Assembly (NCBI RefSeq): GCF_003116035.1
Contig: NZ_LGQW01000015.1
Location: 2,018,892-2,082,891, forward strand
Reading direction: 5' to 3'
From: Azospirillum sp. TSH64
Lineage (GTDB): Bacteria > Pseudomonadota > Alphaproteobacteria > Azospirillales > Azospirillaceae
Length of the DNA: 64,000 nt
The notes under the pieces were generated by a model. That model was not told the origin of the DNA, did no database searches, and worked only from the letters and a program-made list of their open reading frames with translations. Below are positions 7,748 to 16,160 of the stretch, piece after piece (position 1 is the stretch's first letter; each line of letters begins with the position of its first letter). The position numbers were made by a program, and so were the translations under genes.

Positions 7748-8900
7748 CGGCGGTTCTCTCCACAAAGCAGGCCCGCCGCGAGCAGTCCGCGACGATGCGT
7801 TTGATCCGGCAGGACAGGCGGTGACGCGCCTCCTCCTCGTCCCCGCCCCAGGCGGTTACGCTGCACAACGGTTGTCCACTCCCCACCGCGCTGCCGGGTC
7901 GAGGCAGGTCGGCGCACCAGGGGGGCCACGAGAACACTGTCGGCACCGTCAGGGCGGAGGCGGCATAGGCCACCGCCCCGGCAATGACGCCCGGACGCGC
8001 CGCTCCCAACGTCCAACCGCGTCCGGCGGCAGCGTCGAGATGGGCGCGCATCACCCCGCCCAGCCGGTGACGTTCGAGCAGGTCGAGCGTGGCCCCCGGA
8101 CGCGGGTTGACCTCCAGCACCGTCACCGAATTGCCGTCGACCAGCAGGTCCAGGCTGTTCAGCCCGACCAGCCCGAAGGCGGCGGCGATGCGCCGAGCTG
8201 CCTCCGCAAGCCGGTCGGCCAGCGACTGCGGCACCGCGGCCGGAAGCACCGCCCCGCCATAGCGGAAGGGCGCATCGGGCGCCGGATCGGTCCATTGCCG
8301 GCTGATCGCCACCGTTTCGCACCGGCCGGTACAGTCGGCGATGAAGGCGACGGAGGTTGGCCGTCCCTCTGCCCGCCGTTGCAGGTAATGACCGTCCGGC
8401 AAGGGACTGCCGGCCCAGGGCACGATATGCCAGCCCCCGGCCGCTCCCGTCCGTTTGACCAGCCAGTGCCCGGGAATCGCATCGTCTGGCATTGCCAGCT
8501 GCGTTTCCGGATGCCCGATGCCCAGGTCTTCCAGGCCCAGCGTCGCCAGCCGCGCGGCGAAGCCAGCCGGATCCTTGACCGCCCGCACGATATCCGGCCC
8601 GTTGCCAAGCAGCCGGTACGGACCGGCCTGCATCAGCGCGCCAAGCATGTCGGGCGCCTGCTCGAACCCCGACCCGACGACCAGAGCGCTGCCCGGCGGA
8701 GCCAGCGTCCGGGCGGCGGCGATCAACGCCTCCCGGTCAAAGCCGGCGACGGGATCGCCGGCGACGCAACGGGCAGGCATCGGCAGATCGGCATCGCCGA
8801 ACTGGTCCATCGTCGCGACAATGGCCCCGGTGCGCGCCACCGCCTGGGCGATGGCCCGGCCCGACAGGGCGGCGACCAGGATCACGCCGCTGTCCGGCAT
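7722..8900 (-). CDS. ATP-grasp protein between mtdB and mch
   Basis: A 392-residue protein with an ATP-grasp core. HWLVKRTGAAGGWHIV forms the nucleotide-binding segment. SLDLLVDGNSVTVLEVNPRPG is the catalytic C-terminal part, with the Glu and Asn metal ligands. The N-terminal third resembles a pre-ATP-grasp Rossmann domain. It corresponds in position and type to the conserved ATP-grasp open reading frame near mch and mtdB in methylotroph clusters, which is needed for H4MPT-linked metabolism but lacks a settled reaction. The last about 90 residues (Cys-rich: PPWCADL, LSCRIKRIVADCSRRAC) are a distinct small domain. It overlaps mtdB by 19 bp and mch by 26 bp. Confidence 0.8.
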   Translation of the reverse strand: MPDSGVILVAALSGRAIAQAVARTGAIVATMDQFGDADLPMPARCVAGDPVAGFDREALIAAARTLAPPGSALVVGSGFEQAPDMLGALMQAGPYRLLGNGPDIVRAVKDPAGFAARLATLGLEDLGIGHPETQLAMPDDAIPGHWLVKRTGAAGGWHIVPWAGSPLPDGHYLQRRAEGRPTSVAFIADCTGRCETVAISRQWTDPAPDAPFRYGGAVLPAAVPQSLADRLAEAARRIAAAFGLVGLNSLDLLVDGNSVTVLEVNPRPGATLDLLERHRLGGVMRAHLDAAAGRGWTLGAARPGVIAGAVAYAASALTVPTVFSWPPWCADLPRPGSAVGSGQPLCSVTAWGGDEEEARHRLSCRIKRIVADCSRRACFVERTADGLASLQC

Positions 8901-9784
8901 TGGGCGCGGGCCAGGGCAAAGGCGTCGTCGAAGGCCAGATAGACCGGCTTCGCCGCCTCGCGCATCGCCTTGAACAGGCCATGCTGGGTCTTGAACTTCA
9001 CATTGCCGATGGCGAGCGCGCCGATGCCAACGGCGTCCGTGCCCTCGATGGGGGCGCCGTCGCTGAAGGCGTCCACCCCCTCCACGCCGGCCGGCGGCAC
9101 GGCATTGACGTCGGCCACCACCCGCACCGACGGGGTGGCGGCGATCTGCGTGCGGCTCAGCACCCGAACGCCGGCGCGGGCAACCGCCAGCACCACGTCG
9201 GTCTCCGCCAGGATCGCGGCCTTGTGGGCATCGGTCGAGCCGTCGACCGCGCCCAGCGTCACGCCGAACCGCTGACGGTAGGAGGCCGCCCGCTCGGCGA
9301 CGGACGCCGCACCGTCATGGCCGACCAGTTGAACGGACGCACCGGCACGCGCGGCCAGCACCGCGGCGACGCCGCCAACCGGCCCCTTGCCGCCGAACAC
9401 CGCGACCCGTGAGCCGGCAAGCGTCAACCCAACTTTCTCCAGCTGGGCCTCGACCTTCGCGATCATCGCCGCGGCGGTGGTGTAGGCGCCGGACGGATCG
9501 GCGAAGACCGAGATCTCGAACGGCGGGACCATGGCCCGGCGCGCCGCCTCCAGCATGTCCAGCGCCGTCAGGATGTCGCGGCCGGCGATGAACAGACCGG
9601 TCCGCTTGGCGTCGCCCGGAGCGCGGGAAAAAATCATATCCTGGACAAGACCCGGCACTTCGCCAGTCTCGACATGGGTATAAGGCACGATGACGCCATA
9701 GCCGGCGTCACACGCCATGTTGATGTCGAATGGACTGACCGCCTTTACCGGAGTAATGGCGTGCATGACATAGGGCTTTTCCAT
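8882..9784 (-). CDS. mtdB: NAD(P)-dependent methylene-H4MPT dehydrogenase
   Basis: A 300-residue enzyme oxidising methylene-H4MPT to methenyl-H4MPT with reduction of NAD(P). The Rossmann dinucleotide fold is seen at RVAVFGGKGPVGGVAAVLAA. The pterin-binding N-terminal domain opens with KAVSPFDINMACDAGYG, a hallmark of the MtdA/MtdB family. The surrounding mch, fae and fhc genes and the length favour MtdB over MtdA. No fchA or mtdA partner for the tetrahydrofolate branch was seen. It lies 50 bp after the RFAP synthase gene and overlaps the next gene by 19 bp. Confidence 0.93.
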   Translation of the reverse strand: MEKPYVMHAITPVKAVSPFDINMACDAGYGVIVPYTHVETGEVPGLVQDMIFSRAPGDAKRTGLFIAGRDILTALDMLEAARRAMVPPFEISVFADPSGAYTTAAAMIAKVEAQLEKVGLTLAGSRVAVFGGKGPVGGVAAVLAARAGASVQLVGHDGAASVAERAASYRQRFGVTLGAVDGSTDAHKAAILAETDVVLAVARAGVRVLSRTQIAATPSVRVVADVNAVPPAGVEGVDAFSDGAPIEGTDAVGIGALAIGNVKFKTQHGLFKAMREAAKPVYLAFDDAFALARAQCRTAA

Positions 9785-9834
9785 GAAACGAAGTCCTCGG
9801 TTCGCTTCATGGCACTGTCTTTCACCTCATGGGT

Positions 9835-10869
9835 TCAAGCTGTCTTTTTTGCGACTGTTTCGTATCCGGCAGCGACTGCTTTCTGACCGGAGAAGGTCTC
9901 CACCACCGCCCCGTGATTCCGCCCCCGGCAGACGACGAAACGCAGGTTGGGCCGCGTCCGCCAGCGCGCCTGCGCGCCCTCCGCCGCCCGCTCCGCCGAT
10001 GCCGCATCGCCGAAGACGGCAAAGCCGGTCGGCCCCCAGGAACTCTGCCCAACTCCCGCGGCGCCGGCCACTGGGAGCCACCGCAGAACCTCAGCCACAT
10101 CCAGGCTGCTGAAGCGCCCGCCCTGGGCCGGGGCGAAATGGTCGCCGACCACGCTCTGGAGTTCGGTCACGGCGGCGCCGAACCGCATGGCATCCCCTTC
10201 CGCCAGCGCCGGCAGCCCGACCATCAACGCCAGCCGGCACAGATAGGCCGCCTTGTCCGCCGGAAAGGGGGGCAGATCGCGGAAGGCGACCGTCTCAGCC
10301 GTGCCGGACAGGCCGCGGTTGGCATCGTCGAACACCAGCAGCATGCGCCACGCCTCCGGCAGAGCCATGCGGCTGATGACGGGAGGCGGCTCGTCGAGCG
10401 CACCCTTGCCGCCGTCCAGAATGACGCCGCCCTGTTCGAACGCACCGACGCCGATGCCCGACCGCGCCCCCCGGTCCAGCAGGTTGGCGACCCGGCGCGG
10501 CGGCAGCGGCCGGCCGGTCATCGCCGACAGGGCCGCCCCGACGGCCAGCGCCAGCTGGGTGCCCGACCCCAGCCCGGAATGGGACGGGATGGTCCGGCCC
10601 AGCCGCAGGGAAAAGCGGTTTTCCACGCCCAGCGCCCCGCACAGCCGGTCGAGATACCCCGCCGCCCGGCAGTCCGGACCGACAGGAACATCGCTTCCGG
10701 ATTTCCCGCGCATCAACATCAGGTCCGTTCCCAGCCCGTCGAGCGTCAGGCCCAGGCTGCCGAAGCGCCGGCCCAGCCCGCCCTCCATGTCGAGAAACCC
10801 AAGATGCAGCCGGGCGGGCACCTCCACCCGCACCGTGTCGACTGTCATGCGCTGTTCGCCGCAAATCAT
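9835..10869 (-). CDS. Beta-ribofuranosylaminobenzene 5'-phosphate synthase (RFAP synthase)
   Basis: About 344 residues. The enzyme condenses 4-hydroxybenzoate or p-aminobenzoate with PRPP, the first committed step of H4MPT synthesis. It belongs to the GHMP kinase superfamily: ARLHLGFLDMEGGLGRRFGS at the N-terminus and the phosphate-binding loop PSHSGLGSGTQLALAVG are clear. Downstream segments GIGVGAFEQGGVILDGG and GVGQSSWGPTGFAVFG also fit RFAP synthase. The start may be at 10869 or at 10848 (MTVDTVRVE); neither has a strong ribosome site. It is the first gene of the minus-strand operon that continues into mtdB. Confidence 0.9.
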   Translation of the reverse strand: MICGEQRMTVDTVRVEVPARLHLGFLDMEGGLGRRFGSLGLTLDGLGTDLMLMRGKSGSDVPVGPDCRAAGYLDRLCGALGVENRFSLRLGRTIPSHSGLGSGTQLALAVGAALSAMTGRPLPPRRVANLLDRGARSGIGVGAFEQGGVILDGGKGALDEPPPVISRMALPEAWRMLLVFDDANRGLSGTAETVAFRDLPPFPADKAAYLCRLALMVGLPALAEGDAMRFGAAVTELQSVVGDHFAPAQGGRFSSLDVAEVLRWLPVAGAAGVGQSSWGPTGFAVFGDAASAERAAEGAQARWRTRPNLRFVVCRGRNHGAVVETFSGQKAVAAGYETVAKKTA

Positions 10870-11077
10870 GGCCTACCTGTCGCAAAAGCCAAGGCGACCA
10901 GCCGCCTTTCGCACATAATAAAATTGGCGGCGGCAAAATCAATGAGAACATCAAAATAAAACAGATTATAATTCAATAATTTTCAAATATCCGCTCTGAT
11001 TTGCTCGTCTCCGCAAAAGAGATAAACTGACATTTCGTGCTCAATATTATTTAATACAACTTTCTACACTCGACTTC
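10870..11077. promoter_or_regulatory. Divergent promoter region between RFAP synthase and fhcB
   Basis: About 200 bp of markedly A+T-rich DNA in a GC-rich neighbourhood separates the two divergent halves of the C1 cluster. Both the mtdB/mch/fae-type operon and the fhc operon must start here. I cannot assign -35/-10 elements or an operator with confidence. Tracts such as AAAACAGATTATAATTCAAT around 10960-10980 resemble A+T-rich promoter cores. Confidence 0.5.
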
Positions 11078-12412
11078 ATGCGCGGGGTTTGGGATATGGA
11101 CTACGGACTCGGCGGGAGCGACCTCACACTGCCCATGAGCGATATCGTTTGCCCGTTCTGCGCAATGGCCTGTGATGACCTTGCAATCGCACACGATGGC
11201 ACCGGACAGCTCAGGGTGACCGCCAACGGCTGCGCACGGGCACGCACCCTGTTCGCCCTTCCGGCATTGCCGGCCCACTGTTTCATCAAGGGTCGCGCCG
11301 CTCCGCTCGACGAAGCGCTGGACGCGGCGGCGGGTTTGCTGAGGGATGCGGTGTCGCCCGCCGTCGGAGGACTGTCCGCCGACACCGAAGGAGTCTCTGC
11401 GGCTCTGGTGCTGGCCGAACGGCTGGGTGCGGTGGTCGACCACGCCGCGTCCGACAGCCTGTTCCACGGCCTGCGCGCGCTCCAAGTGACCGGCGCCATG
11501 ACCGCCACCTTCGGCGAAATTCGCAACCGTGCCGACCTGTTCGTCCTGTTCGGAACCGAGTTCGAGCGCCATGCCCCCCGCCTGTTCGACCGCATCGTCC
11601 GTCCGCCGACAGCCCTGTTCCGCGATGCCGGCGCGGCGCGCGGCTTCCTGATCGGTCCCAACGACGGACCGGTACCGGACGGGTTCGAGCGGCTTAGCGC
11701 CGACCTGACGCACGCCTCTGCCATCGCCGCCGCCCTGTCTCAGCTGGTGGCCGGCGAAACACCCCGCGGCGGCCGGGTGGGCTCCATCGCTATGGAGGAA
11801 CTCGCCCGCGTCGCCGTGGCGCTGCGGGAGGCGCGCTTCGGCGTCGTCGGCTGGGTCGCCGCCACGCTGGACCCGGCGGCAGGCGATGTCGCCATCGAGG
11901 CCTTCAACCGATTGGTGGTGACCGCCAACGCCTCCACCCGCTGCGCCGGCTTGCCCCTGGGCGGCAAGGGCAACGCGCTGGGCGCCAACTACGTGTGCGC
12001 CTGGCAATATGGCGTGCCGCTGCGCTCCCGCCTGGGGGCCGGCCCGCCGGAACACGATCCGCTGCGCTATCGGCTGAAAAGCCTGCTGGCCGGGGGCGAG
12101 GTCGATGCGCTGGTATGGCTTTCGGCCCTGAACGGCGCGGAACTGCCGGACACCCGCACGCCGATGATCGTGCTGGCCCGCCCCGGACAGCCGTTGCCCC
12201 GCGACCCGGAGGTGCTGATCCCGGTCGCCATCCCCGGCCTCGACCATTCCGGCAGCATCCACCGCGGCGACGGCGTCGCCGCCCTGCCGCTGCGCCGCTT
12301 GCGAACGACCGCCATGACGCTTCCATCGGCCGCGTCGGTGCTGAGCGCCCTGCTCGACCGCCTCCCCTCCTCCCATCTCCCCATTCGGCTTCGGAAGACA
12401 GCGCATGTCTGA
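11078..12412 (+). CDS. fhcB: Formyltransferase/hydrolase complex subunit B
   Basis: A protein of up to 444 residues, homologous to formylmethanofuran dehydrogenase subunit B. In methylotrophs FhcB is part of the Fhc complex but no longer works as a molybdo-enzyme. The N-terminus carries CPFCAMAC and a later Cys (GCARA), resembling the [4Fe-4S] site of archaeal FwdB. The rest follows the FwdB scaffold (GALCRDAGAAR-like, LGGKGNALGANYV). Starts at 11078, 11096 and 11135 (MSDIVCPFC) are possible; the last places the Cys motif nearest to its usual position. It overlaps fhcA by 8 bp. Confidence 0.88.
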   Translation: MRGVWDMDYGLGGSDLTLPMSDIVCPFCAMACDDLAIAHDGTGQLRVTANGCARARTLFALPALPAHCFIKGRAAPLDEALDAAAGLLRDAVSPAVGGLSADTEGVSAALVLAERLGAVVDHAASDSLFHGLRALQVTGAMTATFGEIRNRADLFVLFGTEFERHAPRLFDRIVRPPTALFRDAGAARGFLIGPNDGPVPDGFERLSADLTHASAIAAALSQLVAGETPRGGRVGSIAMEELARVAVALREARFGVVGWVAATLDPAAGDVAIEAFNRLVVTANASTRCAGLPLGGKGNALGANYVCAWQYGVPLRSRLGAGPPEHDPLRYRLKSLLAGGEVDALVWLSALNGAELPDTRTPMIVLARPGQPLPRDPEVLIPVAIPGLDHSGSIHRGDGVAALPLRRLRTTAMTLPSAASVLSALLDRLPSSHLPIRLRKTAHV

Positions 12413-14093
12413 CGCCTACACCCTGCTGCGCGGCGGTCGCGTCTGCGATCCGACCGAGAGCACCGACGGTGGCAGGTTGCGTGACCTGTACCTGAAGGAC
12501 GGCCGCATCGCTGCGACGCCTCCGCAGGAAGCCCGCATCGGCGAGGTGATCGATCTGGAAGGTCGCATCGTCATGGCCGGGGCTATCGACATCCACAGCC
12601 ACATCGGCGGCGGCAAGGTGAACCTCGCCCGCCTGCTTCTCCCGGAGGAGCATCGCGAGCATGCCAGCGGCCCCGACGGGCTGCGCCGCTCCGGCAGCGG
12701 CCTGTTCACCCCATCCAGCTTCGTCACCGGCTACCGCTATGCCGAGATGGGCTACACCGCAGCCTTCGAGCCTGCGATGCTGCCCTCCAATGCGCGCCAC
12801 ACCCATCTGGAACTGGCCGACATTCCGATCATCGACAAGGGCTGCTACGCCGTCCTCGGCAACGACGATTTCCTGCTGGAGCGGCTGGCCGCCGGGGCGA
12901 CGCAGTCGGAGGTCAACGACTATGTCGCCTGGATCCTCCACGCCACCCAGGCGGTCGGCGTCAAAGTGGTGAATCCCGGCGGCATCAGCGCCTTCAAGTT
13001 CAACCAGCGCCGCCTGGATCTGGACGAGGCACATCCCCATTACGGCATCACGCCACGCCGCATCCTGACCACGCTGGCCACATCGCTGTCCGACCTCGGA
13101 GTGCCTCATCCGCTGCACATCCACTGCAACAATCTGGGCATCCCCGGCAATGAAGCGGTGACGCGCGAGACCATCGCCGCACTGGACGGGCTGCCCGCCC
13201 ACCTGACCCACCTGCAATTCCACAGTTACGGGACGGAAGGCGACCGCCGCTTCTCCTCGGCCGCCGCCGAGATCGCGGAGGCGGTGAACCGCAACCCGAA
13301 CATCTCTGTCGATGTCGGCCAGATCATCTTCGGCCAGACCATCACCGCCTCGGCCGACATCATGTCGCAGTTCCGCAACAGCGGCCTCGCCAGCCCGCGC
13401 AAATGGGTGTGCACCGATATCGAATGCGACGGCGGCTGCGGGCTGGTGCCGTTCCGCTACCGCGACAAGGCCTTCGTCAACGCCTTGCAATGGGCGATCG
13501 GGCTGGAGCTGTTCCTGCTGATCGAGGACCCCTGGCGGGCCTATCTGACCACCGACCATCCGAACGGCGGCCCCTTCACCAGCTATCCGCATTTGATCCG
13601 GTTGCTGATGGACCGCAGCTTCCGCAACGAGCAGCTGGCGCGGATCAATCCCGATGTCGCCGCGCACAGCCGGCTCGGTTCCATCGAGCGCGAATACACG
13701 CTCGACGAGATCGCCATCATGACCCGCGCCGGCCCAGCCCGCGTGCTGGGGCTGCGCGACCGCGGCCACCTGCGCCCCGGCGCCGTCGCCGACGTGGTGG
13801 TCTATGACGATTTGCCCGACCGCGAGGCTATGTTCGCGGCCCCCGCCTGGGTGTTCAAGAACGGTCGGCCGGTGGCACGGAACGGGGAGCTGACTGCGAC
13901 CGGCTGGGGCGACACCATCGTTGTCCGGCCGGACTTCGACCCCGCCATCGAACGGCGGCTGAAACCATGGTTCGAAGATCACCAGACCGTGCGGCTCGGC
14001 AACTTCCGCATCGCGGACGGCGAGATCCTCGACCATGGCCGCGGCGGCCTGTCCATCGTTCCGATCCTGACGGCGTCCGACCCATGCTTCTGA
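12405..14093 (+). CDS. fhcA: Formyltransferase/hydrolase complex subunit A (hydrolase)
   Basis: A 562-residue amidohydrolase-fold subunit that hydrolyses formyl-methylofuran to formate. Metal-ligand motifs are visible: DIHSHIGGGKVNLAR near residue 65, a Lys in GGISAFKFNQ near residue 200, HIHCNNLG, and HLTHLQFHSYGTEGD. Several FwdA-type landmarks such as KWVCTDIECDGG and TTDHPNGGPFTSYP are present. It overlaps fhcB by 8 bp and fhcD by 10 bp, which fits coordinated synthesis of a stoichiometric complex. Confidence 0.95.
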   Translation: MSDAYTLLRGGRVCDPTESTDGGRLRDLYLKDGRIAATPPQEARIGEVIDLEGRIVMAGAIDIHSHIGGGKVNLARLLLPEEHREHASGPDGLRRSGSGLFTPSSFVTGYRYAEMGYTAAFEPAMLPSNARHTHLELADIPIIDKGCYAVLGNDDFLLERLAAGATQSEVNDYVAWILHATQAVGVKVVNPGGISAFKFNQRRLDLDEAHPHYGITPRRILTTLATSLSDLGVPHPLHIHCNNLGIPGNEAVTRETIAALDGLPAHLTHLQFHSYGTEGDRRFSSAAAEIAEAVNRNPNISVDVGQIIFGQTITASADIMSQFRNSGLASPRKWVCTDIECDGGCGLVPFRYRDKAFVNALQWAIGLELFLLIEDPWRAYLTTDHPNGGPFTSYPHLIRLLMDRSFRNEQLARINPDVAAHSRLGSIEREYTLDEIAIMTRAGPARVLGLRDRGHLRPGAVADVVVYDDLPDREAMFAAPAWVFKNGRPVARNGELTATGWGDTIVVRPDFDPAIERRLKPWFEDHQTVRLGNFRIADGEILDHGRGGLSIVPILTASDPCF

Positions 14094-14989
14094 ACGGCAT
14101 CCACATCGAAAACAGCTATGCCGAGGCCTTCGACATGAAGGCGACCCGGCTGATCGTGACCGCCGACACACCGGCCTGGGCGCGCCATGCCGGCATGGCT
14201 GCCACCGGTTTCGCCACCTCGGTCATCGCCTGCGGCTGCGAGGCCGGGATCGAGCGGGAACTGGCGCCGGAGGAAACCCCCGACGGGCGCCCCGGTGTCG
14301 CCCTGCTGTTCTTCGCCACCGGGCGCAGCGTGCTGGGAAAGCAGGTGGAGACCCGCGTCGGCCAATGCATCCTGACCTGCCCCGGCACCGCCTGCTTCGC
14401 CGGCGTGCCGCGCGGGGTGAAGGAGGATCTGATCCCGCTGGGCCGGAAGCTGCGCTATTTCGGCGACGGCCAGCAGATGTCGAAACTGCTCGGCGGCCGG
14501 CGCTACTGGCGCATCCCGGTGATGGACGGCGAGTTCCTGTGCGAGGAATCGAGCTGGAGCGTGCCCGCGGTCGGCGGCGGCAACCTGCTGATCCTCGCCG
14601 ATGCACGGATGGCCGCGCTGGAGGCAGCGGAAGCGGCGGCGGATGCCATGCGCGCAGTGCCCAATGTGGTGCTGCCCTTCCCCGGCGGGGTCGTCCGCTC
14701 CGGCTCCAAGATCGGAGCGAAGTACAAGGGGATGCCGGCCTCCACCAACGATGCCTATTGCCCGACGCTGCGCGGCCTGCCGCGCTCCCTCCTGCCGGCC
14801 GAGGTCGAATCGGTGCTGGAGATCGTCATCGACGGGCTGACCGCCGCCGACGTCGCCGCCGCCACCACGGCTGGGCTGAAATGCCTGATCGAACGCGGCC
14901 GCGGCTCAGGCGTCTGGGGCGTCACCGCCGGCAATTACGGCGGCAAGCTGGGCCGCCATCATTTCCATCTTCACGAGCTGCTGCCATGA
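14084..14989 (+). CDS. fhcD: Formylmethanofuran:H4MPT formyltransferase subunit
   Basis: A 301-residue formyltransferase that moves the formyl group from formyl-H4MPT to methylofuran. It has the full Ftr family sequence pattern: NGIHIENSYAEAFDMKATR at the start, then GQCILTCPGTACFAGVP, YFGDGQQMSKLLGGRRYWRIPV, and the C-terminal SGVWGVTAGNYGGKLGRHHF. The ATG at 14084 begins inside the last codons of fhcA. Its stop is joined to fhcC through an ATGA overlap. Confidence 0.96.
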   Translation: MLLNGIHIENSYAEAFDMKATRLIVTADTPAWARHAGMAATGFATSVIACGCEAGIERELAPEETPDGRPGVALLFFATGRSVLGKQVETRVGQCILTCPGTACFAGVPRGVKEDLIPLGRKLRYFGDGQQMSKLLGGRRYWRIPVMDGEFLCEESSWSVPAVGGGNLLILADARMAALEAAEAAADAMRAVPNVVLPFPGGVVRSGSKIGAKYKGMPASTNDAYCPTLRGLPRSLLPAEVESVLEIVIDGLTAADVAAATTAGLKCLIERGRGSGVWGVTAGNYGGKLGRHHFHLHELLP

Positions 14990-15795
14990 GCGTGCTGAGC
15001 TTCCGTCTGAAAGGCCCGCTGACCGGCCGCATCGACGCCTCCCCCCTGCTGCCGCACCGGCTGGCGGAGCTGAGTTTGGCGGAGATCGCCGGGCTGCCGT
15101 TGCGTCTCGGCCGGGGCCATGTCGCGGTGGGCGATGTGTTCGACCTGTCGGGCAGCCCCGGTGACACCGTCGAACTGGAGGGCGACGGGCGGCTCGATTT
15201 CGTCGGGGCGGGGCTGGCCGGCGGCACCATCCGGGTCGCCGGACCGGTCGGCCACCGCGCCGGCACCGGCATGAGCGGCGGCTCCCTGCTGGTGGAGGGG
15301 TCGGCAGGGCTGGCAGCGGGTGCCTCCATGCGCGGCGGCGAGTTGATCGTCCGGGGCGACGCCGGTAGCGAGCTGGGCGGCGCCCTCCCCGGCGAGCGGG
15401 CGGGGATGACCGGCGGGCGGATCCTGGTCCATGGCGCGTGCGGCGACCGCGCCGGCGCGCGCATGCGTCGCGGGCTGATCGCCGTCGGCGGCGATGCCGG
15501 CGCCTACGCCGCCCTGCACATGACTGCCGGCAGCCTGGTGATCGGAGGCAGGCCGGGTGTCTTCACTGGCCATGGCATGCGAAACGGCACCATCCTGTTC
15601 CGCGGCGAGATCGATCCGCTGCCGGGGTTCGCCGATTGCGGCCTCAACCGGCTGCCTTTCCTGTCGCTTCTGGACAATCACCTGTCAGGGCTTAACGAAG
15701 CGCCGCCCACCTGCCGGGGCCTGACCGGACAGGTACGTCGCTGGCTGGGCGACCGTGGATTCGGTGGGCGCGGCGAGATTCTGGCCTGCCTGTGA
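14986..15795 (+). CDS. fhcC: Formyltransferase/hydrolase complex subunit C
   Basis: A 269-residue subunit homologous to FwdC and to the glutamate synthase C-terminal (GXGXG) domain. It consists of a right-handed beta-helix with repeated G-x-x-x-G motifs such as GGTIRVAGPVGHRAGTGMSGG and ALPGERAGMTGGRILVHG. It scaffolds the Fhc complex and has no known catalytic residues. It is the last gene of the fhc operon. A GC-rich stem-loop follows 7 bp after the stop. Confidence 0.94.
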   Translation: MSVLSFRLKGPLTGRIDASPLLPHRLAELSLAEIAGLPLRLGRGHVAVGDVFDLSGSPGDTVELEGDGRLDFVGAGLAGGTIRVAGPVGHRAGTGMSGGSLLVEGSAGLAAGASMRGGELIVRGDAGSELGGALPGERAGMTGGRILVHGACGDRAGARMRRGLIAVGGDAGAYAALHMTAGSLVIGGRPGVFTGHGMRNGTILFRGEIDPLPGFADCGLNRLPFLSLLDNHLSGLNEAPPTCRGLTGQVRRWLGDRGFGGRGEILACL

Positions 15796-16160
15796 AGGCT
15801 CGCTCGCCGATGGTCGGCAAGCGGCGGCAGTCCACGCCAAGAGGGGCTACCTCATAGAGAGTGAGTGGTTGCTCCGCCGGACGGTGCTATTGTTCGTTTC
15901 ACCGGATTATTTGCATGAAAAACAATCCCGACTCGGTCAACGTCGCGCTCCTTCAAGGATTATGTCCGCTTTGTTCAATGTCGCAGGGCCCCGACCTGCG
16001 TAGGCTGCTTGTCATAAAAACTTGATGGTGCGCAAAGGGATCGATCCCCGCCCATCCGAACGCGGCCGCCACTGCAAACAAGGCCGCGGGTAAACAGCGT
16101 GTTCGCCGACCATTCGCGACCCACGATACGAACAGGAAAGCGGAAGAGGGGCACGGGACA
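15796..16160. other. Intergenic region between fhcC and the GbdR-like regulator
   Basis: A 365-bp spacer containing a stem-loop right after fhcC and presumably the promoter of the AraC-family gene. Short open frames cross it on both strands but lack ribosome sites and recognisable protein character. I see no repeat, RNA gene or strong operator in the remainder. Confidence 0.4.
15802..15822 (+). terminator. Possible terminator after the fhc operon
   Basis: A stem of eight pairs interrupted by one mismatch (GCT and GCCGA against TCGGC and AGC, loop TGG) begins 7 bp after the fhcC stop codon. There is no T-run after it, so it is at best a weak intrinsic terminator or an mRNA 3'-end stabiliser. 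Confidence 0.35.

Noticed and set aside
11904..14171. A 755-codon minus-strand open frame opposite fhcB and fhcA.
   Set aside because: The plus strand encodes clear Fhc subunits; the antisense product has no family pattern and is a composition effect.
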